Assembly: GCA_963575745.1 (NCBI GenBank)
Contig: CAUYUJ010018042.1
Coordinates: 1 to 64,000 of the forward strand
DNA: 64,000 nucleotides
Origin: Prorocentrum cordatum
Lineage: Eukaryota > Sar > Dinophyceae > Prorocentrales > Prorocentraceae
Direction: 5' to 3'
In this document: positions 33,388 through 43,799 of the stretch, piece by piece
Position numbering within the stretch: the stretch's first letter is position 1
Layout of the letters: each line of letters opens with the position of its first letter
Notes under the pieces: generated by a model
Seen by the model: the letters and a program-made list of their open reading frames with translations, nothing else
What the model was told of the DNA's origin: nothing
Database searches by the model: none
Made by a program: the position numbers and the translations under genes

Positions 33388-34497
33388 GTACGTCGGCAAG
33401 AGCTTGATGTCTCTGGTGGCGCCGGACACGACCTACTACAGCTGGTTGACGGCGGAGGTGAACAAGCGGAAGCGCTTGTGGGGCGTGTGCTTGCAGAAGC
33501 ACATCGGCGACGAGGTCGAGGTTGCGGGTTCTTGCCACTTCGAGAACGTCCATGACATGACGAAGCTCGCGGCAACTTGCGAGGCCCACGGCACATGCTC
33601 TCCCAAAGCAAACGCCCAGGAGTGTGAGCTCGTCATCGCAGGGTGGTCCTGCAAAACGTTCAGCAACTTGAAGAATGGCCCGAAACCGAAAGACATCCTG
33701 AAGGAGGGTAGAGGGAGTAGTGGCGACACGTTCGCGGGGCTCGTGGAATGCCTGAAGTCGTTCAAGAAGTTGCGTATCTTCATCGGCGAGAACTTGGACG
33801 ACGTCGCCAAGGTCGATTCGGCGGATAAGGAGCAGCTGCTGGACGCGCTCTTCGAGGCCGGGTGGACGGCCGAGGTGCACTCTCTGAAGGCATCCGAATT
33901 TGGCGCTCGCACTTCCAGGAGCCGGGCGTGGGTCATCGCGGTGAACCACGAGAGGCTCGACATGGAGCCAGGTGCTGCCAAAGAGTTGGTGGATCGGATG
34001 TTCACCACGGTCTTCAAGATGACTATCCCCATGCCCGACATCGGCGAGTTCATCTTGGATGACGACAGCGACACGGTGCAGAACTATTTCAAGCAGCGCG
34101 AGGCAGACAGGACTGGGAGCAAGAGTGATACTTCGTGGCAGGCAGATTTTGAGCGTCTTCTCGTGAGCGAGGGCGCGATGCTGTCTCGCCTCCGCGTGCC
34201 GTCCGAAGTCGAGAGCTCGAAGTGGTGGCCGCTTCTCTGCTACCGCGACAAATGCAACATCAAGTACCAGATCTTCAAGCACCCAGACTGCATGGGGAGT
34301 GACGTCAACCAAAAGGCCGATCGGAACGTATGCATCAGCCCCGAGTGCGTGGTCCCTACCGTGACGCCGAACATGAGGATGTTCGTGTTCCACAGCCTGT
34401 GCGACAAGGTGGTGGAGCCCCGCTTCCTGACTGGGACGGAGGAGCTGATGTTCCACGGCTTACCGCTGTCGGCGATCCTGGGCACGATCGCTCTAGG
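33388..34497 (+). CDS. Methyltransferase catalytic exon (motifs IV-IX)
   Basis: Begins after CGCCCAG with YVGKSLMSLVAPDTTYYSWL, and KRLWG then CHFENVHDMTKL covers the motif II-III region. Motif IV is AGWSCKTFSNL, with the expected catalytic Cys at 33650-33652 but PPC replaced by GWSC. Motif VI is GENLDDV (Glu at 33788). Motif VIII is ARTSRSRAWVIAV (33905-33940), keeping the paired arginines. Motif IX is LTGTEELMFHGLP (34427-34465). The order matches the C5-methyltransferase family, with a target-recognition stretch between VIII and IX. The 3' donor is not certain: phase with the next exon suggests a GA donor at 34498, and other choices exist. The continuing open frame to 34720 runs into GAG repeat and is probably intron. 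Confidence 0.75.
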
Positions 34498-34779
34498 GAC
34501 GGGGGGTGGTGCGGACGTTTGTCTTCCTGCATCCATCCCAGCCTGTCTCTTAGCTCTCTCTGTCTATCTGCCCCGGCCCTCTCTGTATCCAGCTCTCTTC
34601 CTGCATCAGTCCCAGCTTGTCTATCTGCCCGTCTGTCTGGCCGCGGCCCGGAGGCTGAAAGACTCAGGAGTCGGGGGGGGGATGGGGTGCGCAAGAGGGG
34701 AGGCACGCGGGAGCAAGTAGCAGACTTGCTGATTCCCATCGGCCTGGCCCCAACCGAACCAGAGGAGGTGGATGGAGGA

Positions 34780-34842
34780 GGATGAAGAGGAGGGAGGAGG
34801 AGGAGGAGGAGGAGGAGGAGGAGGAGGAGGAGGAGGAGGAGA
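34780..34842. repeat. (GAG)n tract in methyltransferase intron
   Basis: Pure GGA/GAG triplets. Confidence 0.85.
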
Positions 34843-35084
34843 TTAGCGTGAGGTTTGTCTCGTGGCAGTTGTCGGCAGCGGCTGGAATTCTCATCGGCCA
34901 GCGGCTCACTCGGCGAGCGCCCGTGTTCCCTACCCCCCGCTCCGCCTTGTCCATCCCATTCGTCTCGCAATTTACTCCAGCTATCGTTGTTCCTTGCCGT
35001 CTTTCACGCTCCGCCCTCCATCCAATCCCTCGCTCACTCACTCATTCCTCCCTCTCATTCGCCCGCCTCCCTTCCCCCGCTCGC

Positions 35085-35210
35085 CCTCCCTCCCTCCCTC
35101 CCCACTCCCTCTCTCTCTCTCTATCTCCCTCTCTCTCTCTCTCGCTCTCTCTCCCCTCCTCACTCTCTCTCATTCCCTCTCCCTCTCCCTCTCCCCCTCC
35201 CTCTCTCCCT

Positions 35211-35280
<70 letters not shown>
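35085..35280. repeat. (CT)n polypyrimidine block
   Basis: Nearly 200 bp of CT/CCCT dinucleotide repeat, including about 60 bp of pure CT at 35217-35279. It ends 17 bp before the acceptor AG of the motif X exon, so it may act as an oversized pyrimidine tract. Confidence 0.85.
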
Positions 35281-35281
<1 letters not shown>

Positions 35282-35297
35282 CGCCGCGGGCGCGGAG

Positions 35298-35356
35298 GGG
35301 GAACGACGCCATCTCCGAGAACTTGCTTGCGGACATGGCCGGCAACAGCTTCGTTG
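35298..35356 (+). CDS. Methyltransferase motif X mini-exon
   Basis: The 59-nt exon begins after GCGCGGAG and encodes GNDAISENLLADMAGNSFVG. The family motif X (AGNSF) closes the SAM-binding fold. It ends at a GC donor (35357-35358), leaving G to pair with GT at 35518. The short open extension to 35442 is judged intronic. Confidence 0.7.
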
Positions 35357-35517
35357 GCGGGGAGGGTGCAGCCTCCTACTGCCCTGAAACTAGCGTGGTT
35401 CTGTTCACTTCCCCATCCTCCTCTTCCCCCTCCGCTGCCTGAGCTCGCCTTGTCTGCACTCTCCCCTTCCCCCTCCCAGCCTCGTCGCGCGCGCCCTCAA
35501 TCGCGATGGGCGGGCAG

Positions 35518-35654
35518 GTTTCGCGTACGCGGCCATCCTCATCGCCGTGCTGCTGCACGCGCCCCTGGGCGTGGAGGACAACGACGCCGCCGATGGTTTG
35601 GAGGCAGGCGCGAACGTGGCTGGCATGGTTGACGCCATACTGGCGATCCGTTGA
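35518..35654 (+). CDS. Methyltransferase terminal exon
   Basis: The acceptor is GGGCAG. It reads GFAYAAILIAVLLHAPLGVE then DNDAADGLEAGANVAGMVDA, stop TGA at 35652-35654. In the family motif X is followed by this kind of Ala/Leu helix, so the join NSFVG-FAYAA is natural. Total predicted protein is about 590 residues if the gene starts near 32314, short compared with multidomain DNMTs and without visible regulatory domains. Confidence 0.7.
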
Positions 35655-35955
35655 TCGAGAGTTCCTGCGATTGCGACGCGGCCAGAAATGACCCTGGGAC
35701 AGGGCGCGCGCGGGGGGCGGGGAGAAAGGAGGGTGAGGAGGATGGGGGGGGGAGGGTAGGAGGAGCTGGGGAAGGAATAAGAGAGGGAGGGGAAAAGGAG
35801 GGGGACAAGGAGGGGGGAAGGCGACTTCCGCTGACCTCCAACGCACTTGCTTCGCTCTTGCCGCAATCGTCATTGAGCCCCAGGGTCGATCGGTCGGGCA
35901 GGAAGCCCCGTCCTGGAGTCCAGAACTGTTACGCTGACGCTGCAGATCGATGCTA
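35655..35955. other. G-rich sequence, no gene
   Basis: Purine-rich downstream flank of the methyltransferase gene (GGGGAGGGTAGGAGG runs). No feature beyond composition. Confidence 0.4.
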
Positions 35956-36350
35956 CCATGAATTACGGAGGGTTTATTTTGAATGTTGCTGAGAGATTGT
36001 ATGGAATGGCTGTATCATATCAATCGGCTCTTATTTGGAGGATTTGAATACTGGAATTATCGAACCATTTTTTGGTATGCAATTGATTAATACTTAATTG
36101 AATTATTGATTAATGGAATTATTGAGTTATGATTGAATGGAATTATTGAATTATTGAACAATGGAATTATTATTACATTCGAATTATTATTGAATTATTG
36201 AATTATTATTGGATTACTGAATTATTGATATTGAATTATTGCGTAGATTTGCTGCTATCGAATTATTGAATTATTGAATAATGATTGCGTTCATTTTCGG
36301 CTCGGGATACTTCATCTTTTCTCATCATGAATATTGTCCACGATATTTTC
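35956..36350. repeat. AT-rich island with AATTATTGA repeats
   Basis: Irregular 9-12-bp units of TTGAATTATTGAATTATTGA type cover 36045-36285. Strong base-composition contrast with both flanks. Confidence 0.8.
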
Positions 36351-36394
36351 TCAAACCTGTAGCTCATCGACAGAGGATAAGCTTTGAATCCATC

Positions 36395-36602
36395 TAAATA
36401 ATAAGAATAAGAAGCAGAAGAAGAAGAATAAGAATAAGAAGAAGAATAAGAATAATAATAAGAAGAAGAATAATAATAAGAATAAGAAGAAGAAGAAGAA
36501 TAAGAATAATAAGAAGAAGAAGAATAATAATAATAATAAGAATAATAATAATAAGAAGAAGAAGAAAAAGAAGAAGAGGAGGAGGAGGAGGAGGAGGAGG
36601 AG
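36395..36602. repeat. (AAGAAT)n / (GAG)n compound microsatellite
   Basis: AAGAATAAG units grade into GAGGAGGAG. Ile/Leu/Phe-rich minus-strand frames here come from the repeat. Confidence 0.9.
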
Positions 36603-36870
36603 GCAGGGGAGGAGGCGTTGGATGAAGACGAGGACGGCGAGCAGAGCGAGGAGGAAGAGGACGAGGACGAGAAGGACCAGGAGGGCCAGGAGGAGGAGTG
36701 GTGGGGCTAGGGAAAGGCGGACAGGGGGCAGGAAGAGGTGTGAGGACGAGCAGGGGAAGGAGGTGAGAATGAGGAACGGTGCGAAGGAGAGTCGAAGCAC
36801 GAGGAAGCGGCGGAGGCGCAATGTGAGGGGGAGGCGAGGGGACGACATGCAGGGACGAGCAGGCTTGCAG

Positions 36871-37045
36871 CCGCGGCATGTGCGCTGTCGAGAGAAGCTC
36901 GCGGTGATGCGCCAGCAGGAGGAATATAACGATGCTGAGGAGGAAGGGGAGGCGACGGAGAAGGAGGATGCCCCCAGAGATCGCAGGCGGTCCATCGAGG
37001 TCCCCAGAGGCATCCGGAGGCATTTGCAGGCCCTCAAATTGCCGA
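36871..37045 (+). CDS. Exon of an EF-hand protein (helix before the hand)
   Basis: After CTTGCAG the frame reads PRHVRCREKLAVMRQQEEYN, DAEEEGEATEKEDAPRDRRR and SIEVPRGIRRHLQALKLP. The charged, non-repetitive composition and clean acceptor argue for a true exon. If it ends at 37045 before GAGAGA (a GA donor), the leftover A plus TC from 38801 gives Ile and the joined text reads LQALKLPISCEAFKFFD, which flows into an EF-hand. I recall this helix-then-EF pattern from dinoflagellate channel-type EF-hand proteins, but channel identity is not shown here. An (AG)n run follows immediately. Confidence 0.45.
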
Positions 37046-37181
37046 GAGAGAGAGAGAGAGAGAGAGAGAGTGAGAGAAAGAGAGATAGAGAAAGAGTGAC
37101 AGCCACATTCGATCCTATTTGGATCTCGAGGGAGGGGGGGCAAAGACGAGGAGGAGGAGGAGGAAGAGCAGAATGAGCTAG

Positions 37182-37279
37182 TGGAAGCATGGGAAGCATC
37201 GGCAGGAGAAGCTCACGGCCGTGTGCCGGGCTCTGTTCGGGGACCAGTCCGGCGAAAGCATGGAGCAGGCCTCCGCGTG
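37182..37279 (+). CDS. Candidate exon, unknown
   Basis: After GAGCTAG: WKHGKHRQEKLTAVCRALFG then DQSGESMEQASAC before a stop at about 37281. Coding-like, but it does not fit between the EF-hand exons in phase, so it may be chance or another gene. Confidence 0.2.
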
Positions 37280-37526
37280 CCTATGATAGTTTCGTTGAGC
37301 ACCGAATCTCTCTCCCTCTCTCTCTCTTGTCTTTCCCCCTCCTCCCTTTCCCCCGCAGAGCCGCCTTATGACCTCTAGAACCTCCCAAGATCTGAAGATG
37401 ATGAATCCGTGAACGCGTCCCTTCCATCCGCCCGTTTTTTCTCTTCTCCCAGTGGACCTGTGGATGCCTGGATGGTCCTTCAGGGTCCGTGTCGAGCCGA
37501 CCGATCCGATTCGGCGACGAGTGCTT

Positions 37527-37654
37527 GGCATCGCTCGGACGTGTGCATTTTTCCTTCGGCGAGGGCCATCGAGGAGCATCCTTGATCATTTGGCGAACAA
37601 ACCACGCACGAAACCGAAAAACACACAGGGAATGGACCTCCGAGCGATGGCGAG
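37527..37654. mobile_element. MITE-A copy 3 (complete, 128 bp)
   Basis: Ends GGCATCGCTCGGACGTGTGC and GACCTCCGAGCGATGGCGAG are inverted repeats. The body TCGAGGAGCATCCTTGATCA and ACCACGCACGAAACCG is shared with copies 1, 2 and 4. Confidence 0.75.
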
Positions 37655-37863
37655 AGTGCGGCCCGGTCCGACTCGATCCCAGGAACGACCCGATGCGGCC
37701 CGATGATGGCAGGGCGAAGTTGTGCATCCTGGGCCCCCCCGGGCGGCGCCTCCAGCGCCGCCCCTGGCGCGCGCCGCGCGCCAGGGAGGGGGGTCCTCGT
37801 CGTCTGGATGATGCTCTCCCGTCTCCGCTCGCCTTGTCCGCCCTTTCGGTCCTACCATTCAGC

Positions 37864-38021
37864 AGGGCCTGTCCCTCTACAGGGGGGATGTTCAAAAGTA
37901 GTCTCAAAATAGTCTGAGGACCATATTTTTGTTTAGTATTGTTGTTTGCCATGTTGGTGTATGTTTTGTGTATGTTTTGTTTTCCGTCGAAAATCCCCCC
38001 CTGTACGGGGGACACGCCCGA
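37864..38021. mobile_element. MITE-B copy 2 (158 bp, strong inverted ends)
   Basis: GGGCCTGTCCCTCTACAGGG with GGGATGTTC on the left pairs with GAAAATCCCCCCTGTACGGG then GGACACGCCC on the right over about 29 bp. The 100-bp interior has several TATTTTTG and TGTTTTG motifs. Confidence 0.75.
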
Positions 38022-38293
38022 CTTAATCCTACCATGTCGGATGATGATGATGAGGCCTAGGCGGAGGTTGGGTCCAAGGACCGTTCCCGTTTAATCGTTT
38101 GGGTTTTTGTGTGTGTGTGTGTTCCCCCGACGGAGGCCTTCAGTCCCTCCTGCTGGCCCCCTCCCCCTCCCCCTCCTTGCAGGGTGCCCATCGCTCCCTG
38201 AGATCGCGCTCCTCGGCGCGAGGCCGCCGGCTGCCAGTCCGACGGCGCCCCCTGGCCCCGCCAGCACAAGAAACACACTCAGGAGGGGGAACA

Positions 38294-38437
38294 AAAAACA
38301 CAGACACAATTAATCTTCGATCCCCAGGAAAATATTGAAAAATATGGGCAGTGGGGGGGAACACAAAAACCCAGAAAATATAAGGAAATATGAGGAATCC
38401 CTTTATATGTGTGTATTTATTTGTGTGTCCCAGAGCC
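38294..38437. repeat. Repeat C core, second copy
   Basis: ACACAGACACAATTAATC, GGGCAGTGGGGGGGAACA and TTATTTGTGTGTCCCAG match 14668-14805 in the same order. TTCTCAGAAGG units follow at 38483. Confidence 0.65.
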
Positions 38438-38800
38438 CCTTCGCACAACACACGCACAGAGGGGTGCAGGGGGAGTGGGCAGGGCTTCTCAGAAGGAGGC
38501 CGCTGCTTACGAGGCGTGGGCGTCGTCTGCAGACGTCAGGCCCGCGCCTTCTCTGAGCGGCCGCCTGTTCCACATGAGCTTGCCCCCCTCCCCCTACCCC
38601 GCGTCTGCGCGCCGCCGGCTCTGGTCCCACACGCTATGCCCCTCACTTCCACTCCAGCCGTCGAGCTTTGACAGAAAGCATCGTATTTGTATGGATCGGC
38701 CATGGTCGCTGAGCTGGCTAGCAAAGTAGCCAATGTCTGCCGTGGCAAGGATACCTTGTCCCCGTATCTCCGCATTTCCCATCGTACCCATACACCCCAG

Positions 38801-38855
38801 TCTCTTGCGAGGCCTTCAAGTTCTTCGACACGGACGGCTGCGGTTCCATCGACAG
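38801..38855 (+). CDS. EF-hand exon
   Basis: After TACACCCCAG the exon encodes SCEAFKFFDTDGCGSID. This is the first helix end and calcium loop of an EF-hand: Asp at loop positions 1, 3 and 9, Gly at 6, Ile at 8 (loop D-T-D-G-C-G-S-I-D). It ends with AG followed by GAGAGG, so a GA donor is implied. The rest of the loop (Glu at position 12) must come from a later exon, and the exon at 55252 encodes AEFLEL, the usual continuation. The frame does not continue sensibly past 38860. Confidence 0.6.
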
Positions 38856-39394
38856 GAGAGGGGCGCCGGGACATTTGTTACATAGCGCGCGTGCAAGTGT
38901 ACGCCAACATCTTTTATGGCAAGACTAAGGGGGTCTCTTTGGTGGGCCCCATAACATCTGGCCCCCAAAGCCCTCTCTGGCGCGCGGAGCGCGCCTGGGG
39001 CGGCGCTGGAGGCGCCACCGAGGGGATCCAGCGGAGATTCAAGAACTCCGCGCGGACTGTCGAAAGTATCATGCCGTTTGGCCTTCCCCTATTGACGTCA
39101 GGTGCAGCGACCAGGGAGGACCGGATCTCGCCCTTCTCAACCCCGTCGTCTCCGATGCACAGCGATGCGGAGCTTCCCCCGACCCAGCTGCTCCAGCCCC
39201 ATTCGGGATGCCTCCGTTCTCAAGTTTCGTTCTTGAGGCGTGGGATGTCCAGCGTGTCAGGGGCAGCGTTCAGGGGGGGAAACTTGATCAGGCTCTCAGG
39301 GCAACACATCGGCCCCCAATCGCCCATGCATCACCAATGGGGGCCTGGGCAGAATGGTCCTCCCTGCTGCCCCGACCACCGCGCCGGACTCACC
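38856..39394. other. Intronic sequence, no gene
   Basis: GC-rich unique sequence with open frames but no motif I can support. Confidence 0.4.
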
Positions 39395-39600
39395 GGACTC
39401 ACCGGACACGCTGACCACCGGACACACCGGACACACCACGCACCAGACACACCAGACACACTGGACACACCACACAGAGTGGACCCACCGGACACACCGG
39501 ACACACCGGACTCGCCGGACTCACCGGACTCGCAGGACCCACCCGACTCACCGGACTCGCAGGACCCGCCGGTTTCCCGGACTCGCCGGACTCCCAGATC
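39395..39600. repeat. CACCGGACT 9-bp repeat, block 1
   Basis: About 20 degenerate units of CACCGGACTC / CACCGGACACAC. A 9-bp unit keeps frames open as Ser-Pro-Asp or Thr-Gly-Leu tripeptides. Same family as 42205-42425. Confidence 0.85.
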
Positions 39601-39639
39601 ACCCAACGGTTTTTTTGTATTGGTGATGGTGTCGGTATT

Positions 39640-40740
39640 GAAATAAGGATTGGGATGATGATGATGGTGATGATGATGAGTACGATGATGATTTGGATGC
39701 TTCAGCTGGCGGCGTTCATGATAATGATGTTATGGTGCTTTGCTTTTGAACGGTGATGATGATCAGGGTAATAGCGCTTATCATGGCAATGCGTCCGTTA
39801 TTGAATAAGCGGGGAGGATGACAATTAAATGAATGGTGTTGGTGAGGAGGAAGAATGGGAAGCGGGTAGAGGATAGCATGGCATACGGGCCATCGTAATG
39901 ACGAGGGAGATGATGATCATAACGACGACCATGGTAATGATGATGTTGATTGTGGGCGTGGTGGTGATGCCCATGACAACGATGATGACGACGGCGATGG
40001 TGATGATGATGATGAGGCTGAAGAGTGCGCTTATGATGATGGGGATGGTTTGTACGATCGTGGTGATGATTCCGTCGGCGGGGGACATGCTGATGGCGAT
40101 CATTGTGACGATTTTGGTTATGATGATGATGGTGGTGCTGATGTTGAGATGCCCGATTTGGATCATGATGATGATGAGTACGGTGATGACTTGGATAATT
40201 ATGTTTCGGGTGATTTGCTTCTGAACGTTGATGGTGATTCGGGTGATGGCCCTTATTATGACAATGCGCTGTTGACAAGCGATGAGGAGGACGACAGCGT
40301 AAATGGTGTTGTCGACGAGGAAGGGAGGGAAAGAGGTATATGCTAATTAATGATGAGAGATATGATGATCATAACGACGACGATGGTAATGATGATGTTG
40401 ATGGTGTTCGTTGTGGCGATGCCCATGACGATGATGATTACGACGACGACCATGATGCTGATGATGAGGCTGAAGCGTGTGATTATGATGATCAGGATGG
40501 TTTGTACGATTGCGGTGATGACTCCGTCGACGGGGGATATGTTGATGGCGATCATTGTATCGATTTTGACTGTGACGATGGTGGTGTTGATACTGATGTA
40601 ATGACTTGGGTGATGATGACAAGTACGATGATGACCTGGATGCTGCAGATGGCGGCGATCACGATAATTATGTTCTGGTGATTTGCTTCTGGACGTTGGT
40701 GCTGGTTAGGGTGATGGCGCTTATTGCGACTATGCGCATG
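39640..40740 (+). repeat. ~460-bp tandem repeat encoding Asp-rich text, ~2.3 copies
   Basis: The landmark GGTGATTTGCTTCTGAACG recurs near 39745, 40213 and 40677, and GATGATGATCATAACGACGA near 39910 and 40364. In one frame copies read Asp-rich text such as DDHNDDDGNDDVDG and LYDRGDDSVGGGHADGDHCD with many conserved residues, yet stops break the frame. It may be a decayed acidic-protein repeat or a GAT-rich minisatellite. Confidence 0.75.
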
Positions 40741-40894
40741 TTGTGGGTGTGGACAGTGGTGACCAGTTAGCTGTTGATGGTAAGTTTTGCTCCCGTCCTG
40801 GACCTCGACCCCTAGGGATGAGGCCGCAAGAGCCCATCGGAAGCGAAAAGGCTCAAAAACACATTGTAGTTGCAAACTCTGTCGGTTTTTTGGT

Positions 40895-41450
40895 GCCAGC
40901 CGATAGCAGACGATAGCATACGAAAGCAAACGATAGCAGACGATAGAAGATGATAGCAAACGATTGCACCCAACTGCCTTGTTGCCGCCTGCTTGCCCCT
41001 TTCGGTCCCTGCTGGACCCACAGCTGGTTTCGTGTTATCGTCAGTTTCCGTCTGCAGCGGGTCCTGGCAGCTCCCAGTTGTTCCTATCGTCTGTTATCGT
41101 CTTCTGCAAACGATAGCCGACGACAGCCACCCCCGGCGGCCCCTATCAGATCCTATCTTCTGCTATCGTCTGACCGGTTCTCCTATCGTCTGCTATCGTC
41201 TGCTGCAGAAGGTAGCAGACGACAGCCACCCCTGGCGGCCCCTGTCAGATCCTATCGTCTGCTATCGTCCGCAATCGTCTGCACTGGTTCTTAGCGGCCC
41301 CCAGCTGGACCTATCGTGTGCTATCGTCTGCAATCGTCTGCAGCGGTTCCAGGCGGCCGCTACCTGGTCCTATCGTCTGCTATCGTCTGCTGCAGACGAT
41401 GGCAGACGATTGCCACCAGTTGCCCTAATGCGTCTATCGGCACCTGCAGA
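40895..41450. repeat. TATCGTCTGC repeat arrays in two orientations
   Basis: At 40895-40970 the units read GCAGACGATAGCA. From 41075 they appear as the reverse complement, TGCTATCGTCTGC, in about 25 units spaced by GGCGGCCCCTGTCAGATCC-type spacers. The block is a cluster of hairpin-forming short repeats. Confidence 0.8.
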
Positions 41451-41451
41451 C

Positions 41452-42020
41452 GATGCCCATCGAGCAACGATGCCCAGGCGAATTATCTTGATCAGGAAGA
41501 GGATGGCGATTGGAGCGAGGAGGGGGAAAGAGTATGAGGGGAAGGATGGAAACGAGGGGGAAAAGGAGAGCGAACGGAACTGGGCAGCGGGAGTGGGATG
41601 ACGAGTACAAGAATGAGAGGGCGGAGGAGAAGTGCAGTGTGAGTGTATATGGGTGTGCGCATGAGAGTGAGTGTGTACGATCTTAAGCTTATAGGAGAGT
41701 GATTGGTCTGTTTGTGAACGGGTGTGTGTGTGTCGATGCCCATCCAGCAACGATGCTCAGGCGAATGATCTTGATCAGGGAGAGAATTGGGAGGGGAGCG
41801 AGGAGGGGGAAAGAGGATGAGGAGAAGGAGGAAAACGAAGGGGAGGAGGAGAGCGAACGGAATTGGTTAGCGGGAGGAGGATGAGGGGTACGATAATGAG
41901 AGGGCGGAGAAGAAGTGGCGTGTGAGTGTATATGAGTGCGCGCCTGAGTGTGACCGTGTATGAGCTGAATTAAGCTTCTAGGAGTGTGAGTGGTTTGTGT
42001 GTGAATGGGTCTGTGTGCTA
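41452..42020. repeat. Tandem duplication, period ~283 bp
   Basis: GATGCCCATCNAGCAACGATG starts copies at 41452 and 41735. Both carry TCTTGATCAGGGAGAG-like, GAGCGAACGGAA and GTGTGAGTGTATATG landmarks. No gene. Confidence 0.75.
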
Positions 42021-42204
42021 TTGAGTTCTATTGAGCTTGAGTCTGGGTGTGAGTGAGTCTGGTTGCGGATGAGTCAGAGTATGAGGTATGAGTGAGTGCG
42101 AGTGCGGGGGAGACTGAGTGTGAGTGCAGGTCGGGCCTTGAATCTGGAGTTTGAGCGCGTCCCGGACCGAGTTCCAGCTGTCAGGGCCCGAAAGCAGCTT
42201 CCAT

Positions 42205-42425
42205 ATGGCCTCACCAGGCTCGCCGGACTCACCGGTTTCACCAGACTCACCAGACCCACCGGCGACAGTGGAGGAGGCGCCGGACTCACAGGACCCGCCG
42301 GGTCCACCGGACTCGCCAGACTCACCGCAGTCCCCGGACCCGCTGGACTCACTGGACTCGCCGGACCTACCGGACCCACCGGATCCGCCAGCAGCGCCGG
42401 ATCCGGCCGGGCCCACCGGACTGGG
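42205..42425. repeat. CACCGGACT 9-bp repeat, block 2
   Basis: About 24 degenerate units of GCCGGACTCACC. Collagen-like (Gly-x-y) and Ser-Pro-Asp frames on both strands are consequences of the 9-bp unit. Confidence 0.85.
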
Positions 42426-43570
42426 GCAGCAGGGTGCACCATCGTCGGCCTGGGAGCCCCAATCCGCCGATTCCAAGTCAACTCTACCGGCAATGCGCTG
42501 CATTGCCGATTCCAGGTCAATGCTTTTTCCCCTAGCCAGTTCCCCGTCTATCGTTGCCCCTCGTGACGTCCCCCGGACCTAGGTGCACCGAATGTTACTC
42601 GAGTTCCGAATCGTCCCGACCACTCGCGCAGCAGCCGGACAGATCAAATGCCAGGAAAGTTCCAGACGGCGTTCGAGGAAGGGGTCGGGGTCGGCCATCC
42701 TTCAGTGGCAACGTGAGGGGAGGTAGGGGGGGGATCGATTGATACATGCCCATTCATCGCCGACGGGGGTCTGATAGCCCACCGTGCCAAGGAGAGTACG
42801 CATTCGTTATCGGCACCCATCGCCAATCTATCGGCGATGCGTCACCGATTCAAGCTCTGTGTTCCCCCCTGAGCTGGTCACCCCCCTAACGTTGCCCCTC
42901 AATCCTGTATTGAGCCAAATTGATTTCGTACAAAAGGTTGGCTGCGACGCTTCTTGGGAACCACAACCGATCTGTAACGCTGCGGCGGCTTTGCTGTGCG
43001 ACTTTGGAGGAGAGGTCCCCGGTTCGATTCCCGAGGGACACGTACTTATGTCACCGGCTCGCGCGGACGAAGGGCAGTGTGATAGCCTCGAGAGGGCCGA
43101 TTTCTCGACGACGCCAGACGCCGAACGGGCGGAGAAGGGATCCGTGGTGCTTGCAAAGGTCCGCGCGAACTTCGAAGCCAGGAGGGGGCCAAGAGCATCC
43201 TTCAAGCAGTGGCGAAGCGTCCCGGCTCGCCTATAGCCCCACCAAGCAATGCTCTAAGAACCGCTTGTGGTTCCCACGGAATGCTCTTCGAACAGTTATG
43301 GCCGGGACTGCACTGTTTTGACACATCGGCTTTATGTTTTCAGAACATCGTTTTTGTTATTAGAATTTTCTGGGTTCTAAGAACACTGATTTAACACATG
43401 GGGTTTGTGTTATGAGAACATTGTGTTTGTTTTTCGTGTATGTTTGGGTTCTAAGAACACTTCGTGGTATGACCATAGGAATGCCGGGACGATCTGTCCC
43501 TGCTCAAAACCCACAACCTCGATCTTCGCACTTCGATCGTCGATTTTCGTATCTCGATCGTAGATTTATG
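42426..43570. other. No gene seen
   Basis: A plus frame at about 43060-43185 (ADEGQCDSLERADFSTTPDA) is mildly coding-like but isolated. A perfect tRNA-type B box lies at 43021 without a foldable tRNA around it. Confidence 0.35.
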
Positions 43571-43610
43571 TCGGGCGCGTCCCCCTTACAGGGGGATTTT
43601 CGACGAAAAA
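43571..43610. mobile_element. MITE-B end, solitary
   Basis: TCGGGCGCGTCCCCCTTACA then GGGGGATTTTCGACG matches the terminal repeat of MITE-B copy 2. No partner end was found within about 1 kb. Confidence 0.55.
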
Positions 43611-43799
43611 TCAATAAATACCCAAAGCATGCCCCAAAAGGTAAAACAATAGTCCCCGAACTATTCTTGTACCATTGTTTGATTATTTTTGGGGGCAGGC
43701 CTCGGCCGTGGGTTTGCGAGAGAGAGCTCGCACCTCGATCGTCGGTCGTCCATCCCCTTTTCCTCATCCTGCTCGACACCGCAGCTCGCACCCGCGCTC

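Noticed and set aside
34498-34720. Continuation of the methyltransferase frame as coding
   Set aside because: The text becomes Leu/Pro/Ser low complexity and never supplies motif X, which is found in frame at 35298.
42940-43050. Possible tRNA or tRNA-derived SINE (perfect B-box GGTTCGATTCC at 43021)
   Set aside because: No cloverleaf: the T stem fails after two pairs and no matching acceptor strand lies about 70 bases upstream. At most a degenerate SINE.
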